64,000 bases of DNA, taken from contig NZ_CAJVAS010000001.1 in assembly GCF_910593845.1 (NCBI RefSeq), positions 310,001-374,000 on the forward strand. The letters run 5' to 3'. The stretch is from Paenibacillus solanacearum. GTDB taxonomy: Bacteria > Bacillota > Bacilli > Paenibacillales > NBRC-103111. Below are positions 42,766-51,088 of the stretch, one piece after another. The stretch's first letter is position 1. Every line of letters starts with the position of its first letter. The notes under the pieces were generated by a model. The model was given only the letters and a program-made list of their open reading frames with translations, did not search any database and had not been told where the DNA came from. Made by a program: the position numbers and the translations under genes.

Positions 42766-43986
42766 ATGCTGCTATCATCGGATTCCATGCTACGGCAGCC
42801 GTCTTTCGCGAAATTTTGGACGTCGCGGATCTTGTCTTCGACCTCATTCCAGATGCTCTCCGTTGCCATCGGCTGGCAAATGTACGATTTGACACGCGAT
42901 GCGTTCAGCCTGGGTCTGGTTGGCCTAGCGCAATTCGCGCCCATGGTGCTGCTGACATTAGTGGTCGGTCATGTGGCGGATCGGTTCGACCGCCGAAAAA
43001 TTGTTTTCTTGTGCCAGCTTGTCGAGGGACTGGTCGCCGCCTTATTGCTGCTCGGCAACGCTGCTCACTGGCTTGGCCGAAATGAAATATTGCTGGCCGC
43101 AGCGATTATCGGGGCGTGCCGTGCGTTTGAAGGCCCTTCGTCCTCAGCGCTGCTGCCGCAGCTGGTGCCGAAGTCGATCCTGCAGCAAGCGATCTCGTGG
43201 AGCACTTCGGCTGGACAAACAGCTCAAATATTGGGTCCTTCGCTCGGCGGACTGCTGTTTTCATTAGGCGCCAATTATGTCTATGTCACGGCAACGGTCG
43301 CGCTGTTGATCGCGTCCAGCCTGAGTATTCTGATCCGGATGGAGCCGATCGAGCGGAGGCTGGAGCCGGTGTCGCTCAGCTCTCTGTTCTCAGGACTCGT
43401 ATTTGTTTATCGCAATCCGGTCATTTTGGGAACCATTTCACTTGATCTATTTGCCGTATTGTTGGGCGGGGCGACCGCGCTGCTGCCGATTTTTGCGCAA
43501 GATATTTTGCAAACGGGGCCATGGGGGTTAGGATTCATGCGGACGGCGCCGGCAGTTGGCGCTTTGATGATGACGATCCTCTTCGCTTATTATCCGTTGA
43601 AAAAAGCGTTCGGTCCGACGTTGTTCGGGGCGCTTGGCGTATTTGGCCTTGCGACGATGATCTTTGCCGTATCGACCAATCTGATTGTATCGATGATTGC
43701 TTTGCTGCTGGTCGGCGCGTCGGATGTCGTCAGCGTGGTGATCCGGTCGACTCTAGTGCAAATGCAGACGCCGGATGAAATGCGCGGGCGCGTGAACGCC
43801 GTGAATTCGCTGTTTATCGGAACCTCGAACCAGTTGGGGGAGTTCGAATCCGGTACGCTGGCCGGTTTTGTCGGTGCGTCCCGGGCTGCTTTCATCGGCG
43901 GTCTCGGCACGATTCTCGTCGCCGGTCTATGGATGTATTTGTTCCCGTCGCTTCGGCGATTGCGTTCGTTATCCGGGAAAGTGTAG
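42766..43986 (+). CDS. MFS transporter (EntS/macrolide-efflux-like)
   Basis: 406 residues with 12 hydrophobic segments. The loop after TM2 has Gly-His-Val-Ala-Asp-Arg-Phe-Asp-Arg-Arg-Lys, MFS motif A. Arg-Ala-Phe-Glu-Gly-Pro-Ser-Ser-Ser-Ala-Leu-Leu-Pro and the C-terminal Pro-Asp-Glu-Met-Arg-Gly-Arg-Val-Asn-Ala are typical of the EntS/MefA-like branch, which exports siderophores or drugs. AAAGGACGTGAG precedes the ATG. Substrate unknown. A TATAAT at about 42684 may be the promoter -10. Closed by the terminator at 44045. Confidence 0.9.
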   Translation: MLLSSDSMLRQPSFAKFWTSRILSSTSFQMLSVAIGWQMYDLTRDAFSLGLVGLAQFAPMVLLTLVVGHVADRFDRRKIVFLCQLVEGLVAALLLLGNAAHWLGRNEILLAAAIIGACRAFEGPSSSALLPQLVPKSILQQAISWSTSAGQTAQILGPSLGGLLFSLGANYVYVTATVALLIASSLSILIRMEPIERRLEPVSLSSLFSGLVFVYRNPVILGTISLDLFAVLLGGATALLPIFAQDILQTGPWGLGFMRTAPAVGALMMTILFAYYPLKKAFGPTLFGALGVFGLATMIFAVSTNLIVSMIALLLVGASDVVSVVIRSTLVQMQTPDEMRGRVNAVNSLFIGTSNQLGEFESGTLAGFVGASRAAFIGGLGTILVAGLWMYLFPSLRRLRSLSGKV

Positions 43987-44044
43987 ACTGACTGTAGGCG
44001 GTTCACGGGGTTCGTTTGATCAACTTGCTACATAACGAAAAGGG

Positions 44045-44088
44045 AATGGACACTTCGTTCAATAGGAGCGAAATGTCCATTTTTTTTG
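44045..44088. terminator. Bidirectional intrinsic terminator
   Basis: AATGGACA pairs with TGTCCATT, with TTCG/GCGAA as an inner stem, followed by eight T. It separates the convergent MFS gene and molybdate regulator. Confidence 0.85.
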
Positions 44089-44094
44089 CGTTCC

Positions 44095-45045
44095 TTACGT
44101 TTCCAATAATATTTCGCCGGTGCGGGACAAATCGTAACCGGAGATCGCCTGAAGCTCCCGTTTGAAGGCATCGGATTTCAGGATGTGCAGCAGCGGGCGG
44201 ATCCAATATTCGTTATCTGCCTTATTCAACATAACGAGATCGTAACGCTCGCGAATGAGCGGAATGAACTCGACTTGCCCGACGAGCGCAGCCGCTTTCT
44301 CGATGCCGACCCCGACATCCGCTTCACCCGACGCCACTTTGGACGCCACAGCAAGATGATTATTGTGTTCAACGTCATATCCCGCAAGCTGGTCGGATTT
44401 GATTCCATGGAGACGTAGCTGTTCGTCCAGCAGCACCCGGGCGCCTGAACCTTTCTCGCGGTTCGCAAGCCGTAAGCCCGGACGGCTTAAGTCGGACCAC
44501 TGCGTAAGGCCGAACGGATTGCCGCTTTGCACGTAGAGCCCGGCATTTCTCGAGAGCAGATTGACGACCAGATACGGAGACCCGACGAGCAGCGTCCGAA
44601 TATACGGAAGGTTGTACTCGCCGGTCGTTCCATCCAGCAAATGGGTGCTGACAATGTCCGCTTCCCCCCGGTACATCGAGATTAAACTGTCCAGACTGCC
44701 GACAAAAGAGCGGAGGGGCCGGATGCCGGGGATTTGCTTCTCCATATGCTTGGCCAATATATCGAGGCCGATGTCATGCCCGGTAATGACGATCGGACGC
44801 GATCCGGCCGCGAGAGCGGATAGGGACGAGCGCACGGGCTCGCCGACCGCAGCCGGACGTTCGGGATTCATCGCTGTCCGTGCGCGCTGCTTGTACGCCT
44901 CCAGATCCGTGGCGTCGATCCGCATTTGCTTGCCGACCCGGTATGAGGCGAGCTCGCCTTTTTTGATCAGATCGTAGACGGTCAGTTTGGATATTTTCAA
45001 TAGCTTGGCGATTTCTTCCGTGGTGTAGGACATGTCGCTCGACAT
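44095..45045 (-). CDS. HTH regulator with periplasmic-binding-like domain, YvgK-like (molybdate locus)
   Basis: 316 residues. The N-terminal helix-turn-helix is of the excisionase/MerR type: Tyr-Thr-Thr-Glu-Glu-Ile-Ala-Lys-Leu-Leu, Thr-Val-Tyr-Asp-Leu-Ile-Lys-Lys-Gly-Glu-Leu and Tyr-Arg-Val-Gly-Lys-Gln-Met-Arg-Ile. A type II periplasmic-binding fold follows (PF12727-like), with Gly-Ser-x-x-Ser-Leu and Asn-Arg-Glu-Lys-Gly-Ser-Gly-Ala-Arg. The B. subtilis YvgK has this layout next to ModA/ModB-like YvgL/YvgM. AAGGAGG lies before the ATG at 45045; earlier in-frame starts lack a site. It is divergent from the ModAB genes and probably senses molybdate or a related oxyanion (inference). Confidence 0.85.
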   Translation of the reverse strand: MSSDMSYTTEEIAKLLKISKLTVYDLIKKGELASYRVGKQMRIDATDLEAYKQRARTAMNPERPAAVGEPVRSSLSALAAGSRPIVITGHDIGLDILAKHMEKQIPGIRPLRSFVGSLDSLISMYRGEADIVSTHLLDGTTGEYNLPYIRTLLVGSPYLVVNLLSRNAGLYVQSGNPFGLTQWSDLSRPGLRLANREKGSGARVLLDEQLRLHGIKSDQLAGYDVEHNNHLAVASKVASGEADVGVGIEKAAALVGQVEFIPLIRERYDLVMLNKADNEYWIRPLLHILKSDAFKRELQAISGYDLSRTGEILLET

Positions 45046-45163
45046 CTCAAGATCCTCCTTGGCGGCTGCATGCCGTCCAATACTGCCCTTTATTATATCA
45101 CATCGCATGATGTCGAATGATGCGAGACGGCTTTCGCATGAAATATATTTACATAGGATCCAG

Positions 45164-45192
45164 TTTACAATCATTTGCAGGGTATGTATAAT
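45164..45192 (+). promoter_or_regulatory. Predicted sigma-A promoter of the modAB operon
   Basis: TTTACA (45164-45169), 17 bases, perfect TATAAT (45187-45192). A partly symmetric AT-rich stretch (45189-45212) just downstream could bind the divergent HTH regulator. Confidence 0.6.
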
Positions 45193-45237
45193 AACTTATG
45201 TTTATTTATAACTAAACCATACGATGGAGGGGATTTG

Positions 45238-46086
45238 GTGTATAAATATATAAGGAATAGTTCGATTTGGTTATGTTTATTGATCGTGATGGTGGTCTCG
45301 TCCAGCTGCGGTGCGGCTCAAAAACCGGCCGAAGGCAATGCCAACGGGCAGACGCCGGGAGCGGGCGATTCCGGTTCGAAGCAGGTGCAGACCGTGGAGC
45401 TGACCGTCTCTGCAGCAGCGAGCATGACCGATGCGCTCAAAGAGATTCAGAAAGCTTACGAGACGAAAAACGCCGCCGTGAAATTAAACTTTAACTTCGG
45501 CGCATCCGGTGCCTTGCAGCAGCAAATCGAGCAGGGCGCCCCGGCTGACCTGTTCCTGTCTGCAGCGGCCAAGAACATGAAAGCGCTCGTCGATGCACAG
45601 TTGATCGACGCGAGTCAGCAAAAGAAGCTGCTGACGAACGAGCTGGTCGTCGTCGTTTCCACCGATGGCAAAGTTCCGGTCGGCAAAGCGGCCGATTTGG
45701 CCAAAGCCGATGTGAAAAAAGTCGCGATCGGCATACCTGAGAGTGTGCCGGCCGGCAGTTACGCGAAAGAGGCGCTTACGAACGAGAAGCTGTGGGACAG
45801 TTTGCAGCCGAAGCTGGTGCAGGCCAAAGACGTCAGGCAAGTGCTGCAATATGTAGAAACGGGTAACGCGGAAGTCGGATTTGTATATAAAACGGATGCG
45901 TTAACGTCCTCCAAGGTCAAAGTTGCGTTTGCCGTCGATCCGAAAACGTACACCGCAGTGGAATACCCGATCGGTATCGTGAAGGCGACCAAGCATCGCA
46001 AAGAAGCCGAAGATTTTTATGCCTTCCTGCAAAGCAAGCCGGCGCTGGACATTTTCGTCAAGTTCGGGTTTACGACGATTAAGTGA
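45238..46086 (+). CDS. modA: Molybdate ABC transporter substrate-binding lipoprotein
   Basis: About 282 residues. A lipoprotein signal peptide (lipobox Val-Ser-Ser-Ser-Cys) is followed by a ModA domain: Leu-Thr-Val-Ser-Ala-Ala-Ala-Ser-Met-Thr-Asp-Ala-Leu, Asn-Phe-Gly-Ala-Ser-Gly-Ala-Leu-Gln-Gln-Gln-Ile-Glu-Gln-Gly-Ala-Pro-Ala-Asp-Leu-Phe, Pro-Ala-Gly-Ser-Tyr, and Gly-Phe-Val-Tyr-Lys-Thr-Asp-Ala. These are oxyanion-binding segments for molybdate or tungstate. GGAGGGGA precedes the GTG start at 45238. The stop overlaps the start of the permease gene. Confidence 0.93.
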   Translation: MYKYIRNSSIWLCLLIVMVVSSSCGAAQKPAEGNANGQTPGAGDSGSKQVQTVELTVSAAASMTDALKEIQKAYETKNAAVKLNFNFGASGALQQQIEQGAPADLFLSAAAKNMKALVDAQLIDASQQKKLLTNELVVVVSTDGKVPVGKAADLAKADVKKVAIGIPESVPAGSYAKEALTNEKLWDSLQPKLVQAKDVRQVLQYVETGNAEVGFVYKTDALTSSKVKVAFAVDPKTYTAVEYPIGIVKATKHRKEAEDFYAFLQSKPALDIFVKFGFTTIK

Positions 46087-46754
46087 TGACCGCTGCAATG
46101 AACTGGCATGAGTTTGTCACCCCGATCCGGCTGTCGCTGCAAGTCGCGTTTCTGTCGAGCATCCTCGTTGTGATTCTCGGCGTCGGATCGGCCTGGCTCA
46201 TGTCGAGGGTATCGTTTCGAGGGAAGACGCTTGTGGAAACGGCATTCATGCTGCCGCTCGTCCTCCCGCCAACAGTCGTGGGCTTCGTGCTGCTTGTGGC
46301 GCTGGGGCGCAAGAGCTGGCTTGGCCAATGGATCGAGTGGCTGTTCGCCGCACCGGTCATTTTCTCGTGGTGGGCTGCCGTGATCGCCGCGGTTGTCGTG
46401 TCCTTTCCGCTCGTGTATCAGACGATGAAGGTCGGCTTTGCGGCAGTGGACCGCGATGTGGAAGGCGCTGCACGTTCGGCCGGCGCCAGCGAATGGCAGG
46501 TGTTCCGCTACATTACGCTGCCGCTTACGGCCCCCTCGCTCGTGTCCGCCTATATTCTCGGCTTTGCCCGAGGCTTGGGTGAATTCGGGGCGACACTCAT
46601 GATCGCAGGCAATATTCCGGGCAAGACGCAAACGATTCCGACCGCGATCTACGTTGCGGTTGATGCAGGCAATGCGACGATGGCTTGGGCTTGGTCATGT
46701 TCCATTATCGTCATTTCATTTATTATGCTGCTGTTTACGAGACCAAGGAAATAG
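46086..46754 (+). CDS. modB: Molybdate ABC transporter permease
   Basis: 222 residues with five or six membrane segments. The ABC permease EAA loop is visible: Glu-Gly-Ala-Ala-Arg-Ser-Ala-Gly-Ala-Ser, followed by Phe-Arg-Tyr-Ile-Thr-Leu-Pro-Leu-Thr and Gly-Glu-Phe-Gly-Ala-Thr-Leu. It starts at the ATG overlapping the modA stop (TGATG). No ModC ATPase gene follows, as in the B. subtilis yvgKLM locus, so an ATPase from elsewhere must energise it. A T-rich hairpin at 46765 ends the operon. Confidence 0.93.
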   Translation: MTAAMNWHEFVTPIRLSLQVAFLSSILVVILGVGSAWLMSRVSFRGKTLVETAFMLPLVLPPTVVGFVLLVALGRKSWLGQWIEWLFAAPVIFSWWAAVIAAVVVSFPLVYQTMKVGFAAVDRDVEGAARSAGASEWQVFRYITLPLTAPSLVSAYILGFARGLGEFGATLMIAGNIPGKTQTIPTAIYVAVDAGNATMAWAWSCSIIVISFIMLLFTRPRK

Positions 46755-46764
46755 AGTTCCTTTC

Positions 46765-46789
46765 AAGTCGCCCAACGGCGGCTTTTTGA
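46765..46789 (+). terminator. Intrinsic terminator after modB
   Basis: AAGTCGCC pairs with GGCGGCTT (one wobble) around CAAC, followed by TTTTT. Confidence 0.8.
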
Positions 46790-46911
46790 TTTTTGTTTGC
46801 TTTTATGAATATCGCATATAGCAAAATATCATTACCCGAATACCAAAATATACCTTATAATGGAAGGCGACTGCCATACATACTATTATAAATTGAGCGC
46901 AGGGGTGGACC

Positions 46912-47550
46912 ATGAGAAAAATCGTATTGACCTCAACCGGACTTGCAACGCCGAAGATCACGGAAGCGTTTCTCGGGCTGATCGGCCGAAATCCGGAGGA
47001 GCTAACGGCGGGTATCATTACAACGGCAGCGGTTCAACTGAAAGAACAGGCACGACCCACGGTGAAAATGAAGCAGGCATTCGATTCGATGGGATTGCGG
47101 CGGGTGAAAATGATCGACGTTGAGTTTGAAGATGCAAGGCAGCTGCTCGAATGCGATGTCATCTGTATAAGCGGCGGAAATCCGTTCCACCTCTTGCATC
47201 ATCTAAGACAGAGCGGAGCCGACCGGATCATTACGGAGCAAAGCACACAAGGCGTAGTGCTAGTCGGGATCAGCGCGGGTACGGTCGTGCTAGGACCGGA
47301 CATTCGTATTGTAGATCATTTTACACCGCAGATGAACCAACTTGGGCTGACGGATTTCACCGCGCTTCGGCTGTATGATACGATCACGTTTCCGCATTAT
47401 GGCAGGCATGATAAATTTCCGCATGAAGAGACGATTGAAGCGAGAATTCAGCAGTTCGAATCAAGGCATCAATGCGATGTTATGCGGATAACCGATACGG
47501 AAGCGATCTGCATTAACGGTGAATCGGTTGAAAAAATCGGCAGCGTCTAA
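46912..47550 (+). CDS. Peptidase E-like (S51 family) hydrolase
   Basis: 212 residues. Cys-Ile-Ser-Gly-Gly-Asn-Pro and the nucleophile Ser in Val-Gly-Ile-Ser-Ala-Gly-Thr (GxSAG) match the S51 family, which hydrolyses Asp-containing dipeptides or cyanophycin pieces. The His of Phe-Pro-His-Tyr fits the general base. A TATAAT at 46856-46861 may be the promoter. The family has members with other roles, so the substrate is uncertain. GGGGTGG precedes the ATG. Confidence 0.82.
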   Translation: MRKIVLTSTGLATPKITEAFLGLIGRNPEELTAGIITTAAVQLKEQARPTVKMKQAFDSMGLRRVKMIDVEFEDARQLLECDVICISGGNPFHLLHHLRQSGADRIITEQSTQGVVLVGISAGTVVLGPDIRIVDHFTPQMNQLGLTDFTALRLYDTITFPHYGRHDKFPHEETIEARIQQFESRHQCDVMRITDTEAICINGESVEKIGSV

Positions 47551-47669
47551 GCGGGCGACTTCTCCTGTGTTTCGTCACGCCAAGTGAGCGGCGTCTGCTG
47601 TATCGGCTTCGCCACGTCAAGCGAGTCTGGCCGCCATGAGAAACCCGATCATCGCCTGGAGGGATTGGC

Positions 47670-48515
47670 CTGAACATCAATGATACCGTTCTTTACTTTC
47701 TGAACCATTACGAGCCTGACGTACGTTTTCTGCGGACGTACTATGCGGCGTTCCCGGACATATTCAAAGTATATTTTTCCAGACATTGCAAAGATACGGA
47801 GGAAAGGCATCTTCAATCCATTCGACAATACTCCGGCAGTATGGCAAAGATTCGGCAAGTGCATGAGTGCATTGCGCCGACCATTGAGGACATCGCGGAA
47901 TCGTATTGTACCTTATACGCTATCGATTTGCCTGTCGACGTGCACTTGATTGTCGGCGGCTTTGGCTCCAATGCATACATGTACTACCGCGGCAAGACGA
48001 ATCTTGTGTTCGCGCTAGAGAAGCTGTCCGCAGACCCGGACCATCTCAAAGCGATCGTTGCCCATGAATTTGGCCACGCCGTTCATCATGTACTTTCCGA
48101 ACGCGCTCGTATCGACTGGTCGAGCATCCGCTGGGACAGCCCGCTCGTGTGGCTGTTTCAGGAAGGCGCAGCTACGTATTTTTCAAGACAGGCAGCTGGC
48201 GGACTTCGTCCTTCCGTTTACTTCTCTTATGATGAGCAGGGCAGTGAATGGCTCGCTTTCGCGGAGGCGCATAAAGAAGAAATAAAAGCGGCGTTTGCCG
48301 AGGCTTGCCGTATTGAAGCATCGGATTCCATCTATCGCGAATGGTTTTCCATTCTTGGCGGCGTCAGGTTCAGCCGCAGCAGACTGGGTTATTATCTGGG
48401 CGACTGGTTTATGCAAGAGCAGGTTGCACGGCTCGGCGAGAGGGATGCCGTTACGCTGTGGAACGAACCGGATTTCGAGCAGCGCGTGAAGCAATGGCTG
48501 GATCGGCTGGCCTGA
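47670..48515 (+). CDS. Putative zinc metallopeptidase (HExxH)
   Basis: About 281 residues if begun at the CTG of 47670, 224 from the first ATG (47841). The active-site helix is Ala-His-Glu-Phe-Gly-His-Ala-Val-His-His, with a downstream Glu in Phe-Gln-Glu-Gly-Ala-Ala-Thr-Tyr as a probable third ligand; this looks like a gluzincin/DUF2268-type enzyme. The 57 codons before the ATG have coding character (aromatic-rich Tyr-Tyr-Ala-Ala-Phe-Pro-Asp-Ile-Phe-Lys-Val-Tyr), and GGAGGG lies 7 bases before the CTG. ATT at 47664 is another candidate. Cytosolic; substrate unknown. Confidence 0.8.
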   Translation: MNINDTVLYFLNHYEPDVRFLRTYYAAFPDIFKVYFSRHCKDTEERHLQSIRQYSGSMAKIRQVHECIAPTIEDIAESYCTLYAIDLPVDVHLIVGGFGSNAYMYYRGKTNLVFALEKLSADPDHLKAIVAHEFGHAVHHVLSERARIDWSSIRWDSPLVWLFQEGAATYFSRQAAGGLRPSVYFSYDEQGSEWLAFAEAHKEEIKAAFAEACRIEASDSIYREWFSILGGVRFSRSRLGYYLGDWFMQEQVARLGERDAVTLWNEPDFEQRVKQWLDRLA

Positions 48516-48710
48516 GGCTGTGCTCATCGGCGATTCGAGCGAAGCGAGCAGCGCGAATGCGCTGCGAACAAAGGAATGAAGCAGGATGTTTTTGACAATA
48601 AACCGTAAAGAGTATAGCATATTATTGCGAAAGACTGAAAGCGTTATCATCAATGTTTCATACATGGGGATTCGGTCGCGTTATAGGCTGTACAGGGGAG
48701 ATGTTGGATA

Positions 48711-50873
48711 ATGAGGTGGCGTATATGGATCATGCTTGTCTTGCTTACAGCGGCGCTTTGCGCATGCACGGATGCGCGGGAGCCGGCGGCTCCGCCGTCC
48801 CGTCCGCAGGATGAACAGCCACTCGGCACCGCGATCGAATTCGCGAATCGGCGTATAAGCGGCAATGCGATTGCCGGGGCGGACGGGCAGCCGGAGTGGC
48901 TCCTCCAGCGCGCGGCCGGAGCCGATATCGCCCTTGCGGGGACGCAAGGCTTGGTCATGCGCAAGCAGACCGGGGCGACCTTCGCCGCCTTGAAGGCGGA
49001 TACGCTCGGATACGGAGACAATTACATTTTCGAAGCGACGTTTCAGACCGACGGGCTGGGCGCTCCATCAAGACCGTCGGTTATGCTCATCCCGCGAACG
49101 AAAGATTTTGCCAAGAAGCAGTATTATGCGTTTCAGTACACCCTGGAAAACGGGAAAATGATGTGGAGGCTAATGAATACGGCCGCGCCGGCGGAGTTCA
49201 ACAATGCGGCCGATCCGAAGCGGGAAGCGGCTTATATCCTGAAGGGGGGAACCTCGTACACGGCGCGCATTGTGATCCATAATCCGAATGAGAACATGGT
49301 TGCGCTCACGATGTATTTGTACGACCCGGAAGATCCGGAGTCAGGCAAGAAACCGCTGATCAGCTACTTGGACAGCTCAAGCTACCGTATCATGAAAAAT
49401 GCGGAGGTCGGCCCTCAGGTCGGAACGTCGGGCTCGGCCGACATACAGCCGCAAGTCGCCTTCGGGGGGATCAAAGTATACCCCTTCAGCGACTGGGACA
49501 GCTTGAAGGAGAAGCGGCCTTCGGCTTCGCCGGTCCTGCCTGCCGCTCGCCCGAGCAGCGCCGCGGCGCTTGCGGGCAGCGAGCAAGCACTGGTTATGCC
49601 GTCCGTCTTCTCTGACGGCATGGTGCTGCAGCGTAACAAGGCGATTCCCGTGTGGGGCAAAGGAGCGGACGGAGAGCGCGTGACGGTCCGGCTTGCCGGT
49701 CAGCAGAAGGAAACGACCGTGAAAGACGGCAAGTGGATGGTGGAGCTTGCGCCGCAAGAGGCGGGCGGTCCGTATGAGCTGGTTGTTCAGGGCAAGCAAA
49801 AGCAGCTGACGTTCAAGGATGTGCTCATCGGAGAAGTCTGGGTGTTAAGCGGACAGTCCAATATGCAGTATTTGATGAAAAACATTGCCGATCCGGAGGA
49901 CATACGTCAGGCTAACGATAACGAAATCCGGCTGTTCACCTCCAGGACGAATATGACCGAGCAGCCGATGTGGGATATACCGGGCGGTAACTGGAAAGCG
50001 GCCACCCCGGCAAGCGTGGCGGAGTTTTCAGGCACGGGTTATTATATGGGACTGGAGCTGCGCAAGCAGCTGGGCGTCCCGGTCGGGCTGATCGCCACGG
50101 CGGTTGGCGGCACCGATATTTATATGTGGATGCGGCAGGACATCGTCAAGGAGGCGGGCTTTAAAGCCGACCCGAAGAGGCAACTGCCTTCCTTGCTGTA
50201 CAATGCGAGAATAGCGCCGCTTCAGCCGTATGCCATCGCCGGCGTAGCTTGGTGGCAGGGAGAGCATAACGCTTCGCTGGGCGACGCCAATTACAGCGGA
50301 TTGTTCGCTTCGCTCGTGAAGGATTGGAGGAAGCAGTGGAGGCAGGGCGATTTTCCGTTCATCTACGTACAGCTGTCGAGCTACAACAATGCGAAATTTC
50401 CCGCGCTTCGCGAAGAACAGCTGCTTTCCCTGGCGAAGACGGACAATACGGGGATGGCGGTAACGATCGATAACGGAGAGTCGAATAACATTCATCCGCG
50501 CAACAAGAAGGAGACCGGCTACAGGCTGTCGCTCATCGCCCGTGCGCTCGCCTACGGAGAGAAGCTCGAGTACATGGGTCCGATCTACAAGGCAATGACC
50601 GTGAAGAACGGGAAGGCGGAAATTGAATTCACGCATACCGGGAGCGGCTTGATGGTCAAAGGAGAGCGATTGAAAGGGTTCAAAATTAGCGGAGCCGACT
50701 ACAAATTCGTGGACGCCGAAGCGGTCATCAGCGGAGAGCGGATCGTGGTATCGAGTGATCGCGTTCCGGAGCCCGCCGCCGTCCGCTATGCGTACGAAGG
50801 CTTTCCCGAGGCGAATTTATACAATAAGGAAGGACTGCCAGCGAGCCCGTTTCGCACGGATCGAACGAAATGA
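48711..50873 (+). CDS. Sialate O-acetylesterase-type lipoprotein
   Basis: 720 residues. The signal peptide has a lipobox ending in Leu-Cys-Ala-Cys. Residues about 60-270 form a concanavalin-like domain of the kind found in carbohydrate-active proteins. Residues 280 onward are the sialate O-acetylesterase region: Met-Pro-Ser-Val-Phe-Ser-Asp-Gly-Met-Val-Leu-Gln-Arg (beta domain), the SGNH nucleophile in Leu-Ser-Gly-Gln-Ser-Asn-Met, Gly-Gly-Thr-Asp-Ile-Tyr-Met-Trp, and Trp-Trp-Gln-Gly-Glu. It removes O-acetyl groups from sugars outside the cell. GGGGAGATG precedes the ATG. Monocistronic. Confidence 0.88.
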   Translation: MRWRIWIMLVLLTAALCACTDAREPAAPPSRPQDEQPLGTAIEFANRRISGNAIAGADGQPEWLLQRAAGADIALAGTQGLVMRKQTGATFAALKADTLGYGDNYIFEATFQTDGLGAPSRPSVMLIPRTKDFAKKQYYAFQYTLENGKMMWRLMNTAAPAEFNNAADPKREAAYILKGGTSYTARIVIHNPNENMVALTMYLYDPEDPESGKKPLISYLDSSSYRIMKNAEVGPQVGTSGSADIQPQVAFGGIKVYPFSDWDSLKEKRPSASPVLPAARPSSAAALAGSEQALVMPSVFSDGMVLQRNKAIPVWGKGADGERVTVRLAGQQKETTVKDGKWMVELAPQEAGGPYELVVQGKQKQLTFKDVLIGEVWVLSGQSNMQYLMKNIADPEDIRQANDNEIRLFTSRTNMTEQPMWDIPGGNWKAATPASVAEFSGTGYYMGLELRKQLGVPVGLIATAVGGTDIYMWMRQDIVKEAGFKADPKRQLPSLLYNARIAPLQPYAIAGVAWWQGEHNASLGDANYSGLFASLVKDWRKQWRQGDFPFIYVQLSSYNNAKFPALREEQLLSLAKTDNTGMAVTIDNGESNNIHPRNKKETGYRLSLIARALAYGEKLEYMGPIYKAMTVKNGKAEIEFTHTGSGLMVKGERLKGFKISGADYKFVDAEAVISGERIVVSSDRVPEPAAVRYAYEGFPEANLYNKEGLPASPFRTDRTK

Positions 50874-50930
50874 GGATTGAACTCCACGCGGCGCGCAGTG
50901 GAAGCCAGAGGGAGTCATTGAACGTTCACG

Positions 50931-50960
50931 AGAGCCTGGACCCGATTGGGGCCAGGCTCT
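50931..50960 (+). terminator. Hairpin after the esterase gene
   Basis: AGAGCCTGG pairs with CCAGGCTCT around a 12-base loop; the T tract is weak. Confidence 0.5.
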
Positions 50961-51088
50961 TGGGCATTCGCCGGTGGCGGCCGGGCCGATACCCTTATTG
51001 CATAACCTTGATTTCCTTGGGAATAGTAACCATATATTGGAGCGCAGCTGCATCCTGCGCTTAGTCGCGTGGTTAGGAGGGATCCGTA

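Noticed and set aside
50874..51088. A Rex-type redox operator before cydA
   Set aside because: I looked for TTGTGAA...TTCACAA and found no convincing match.
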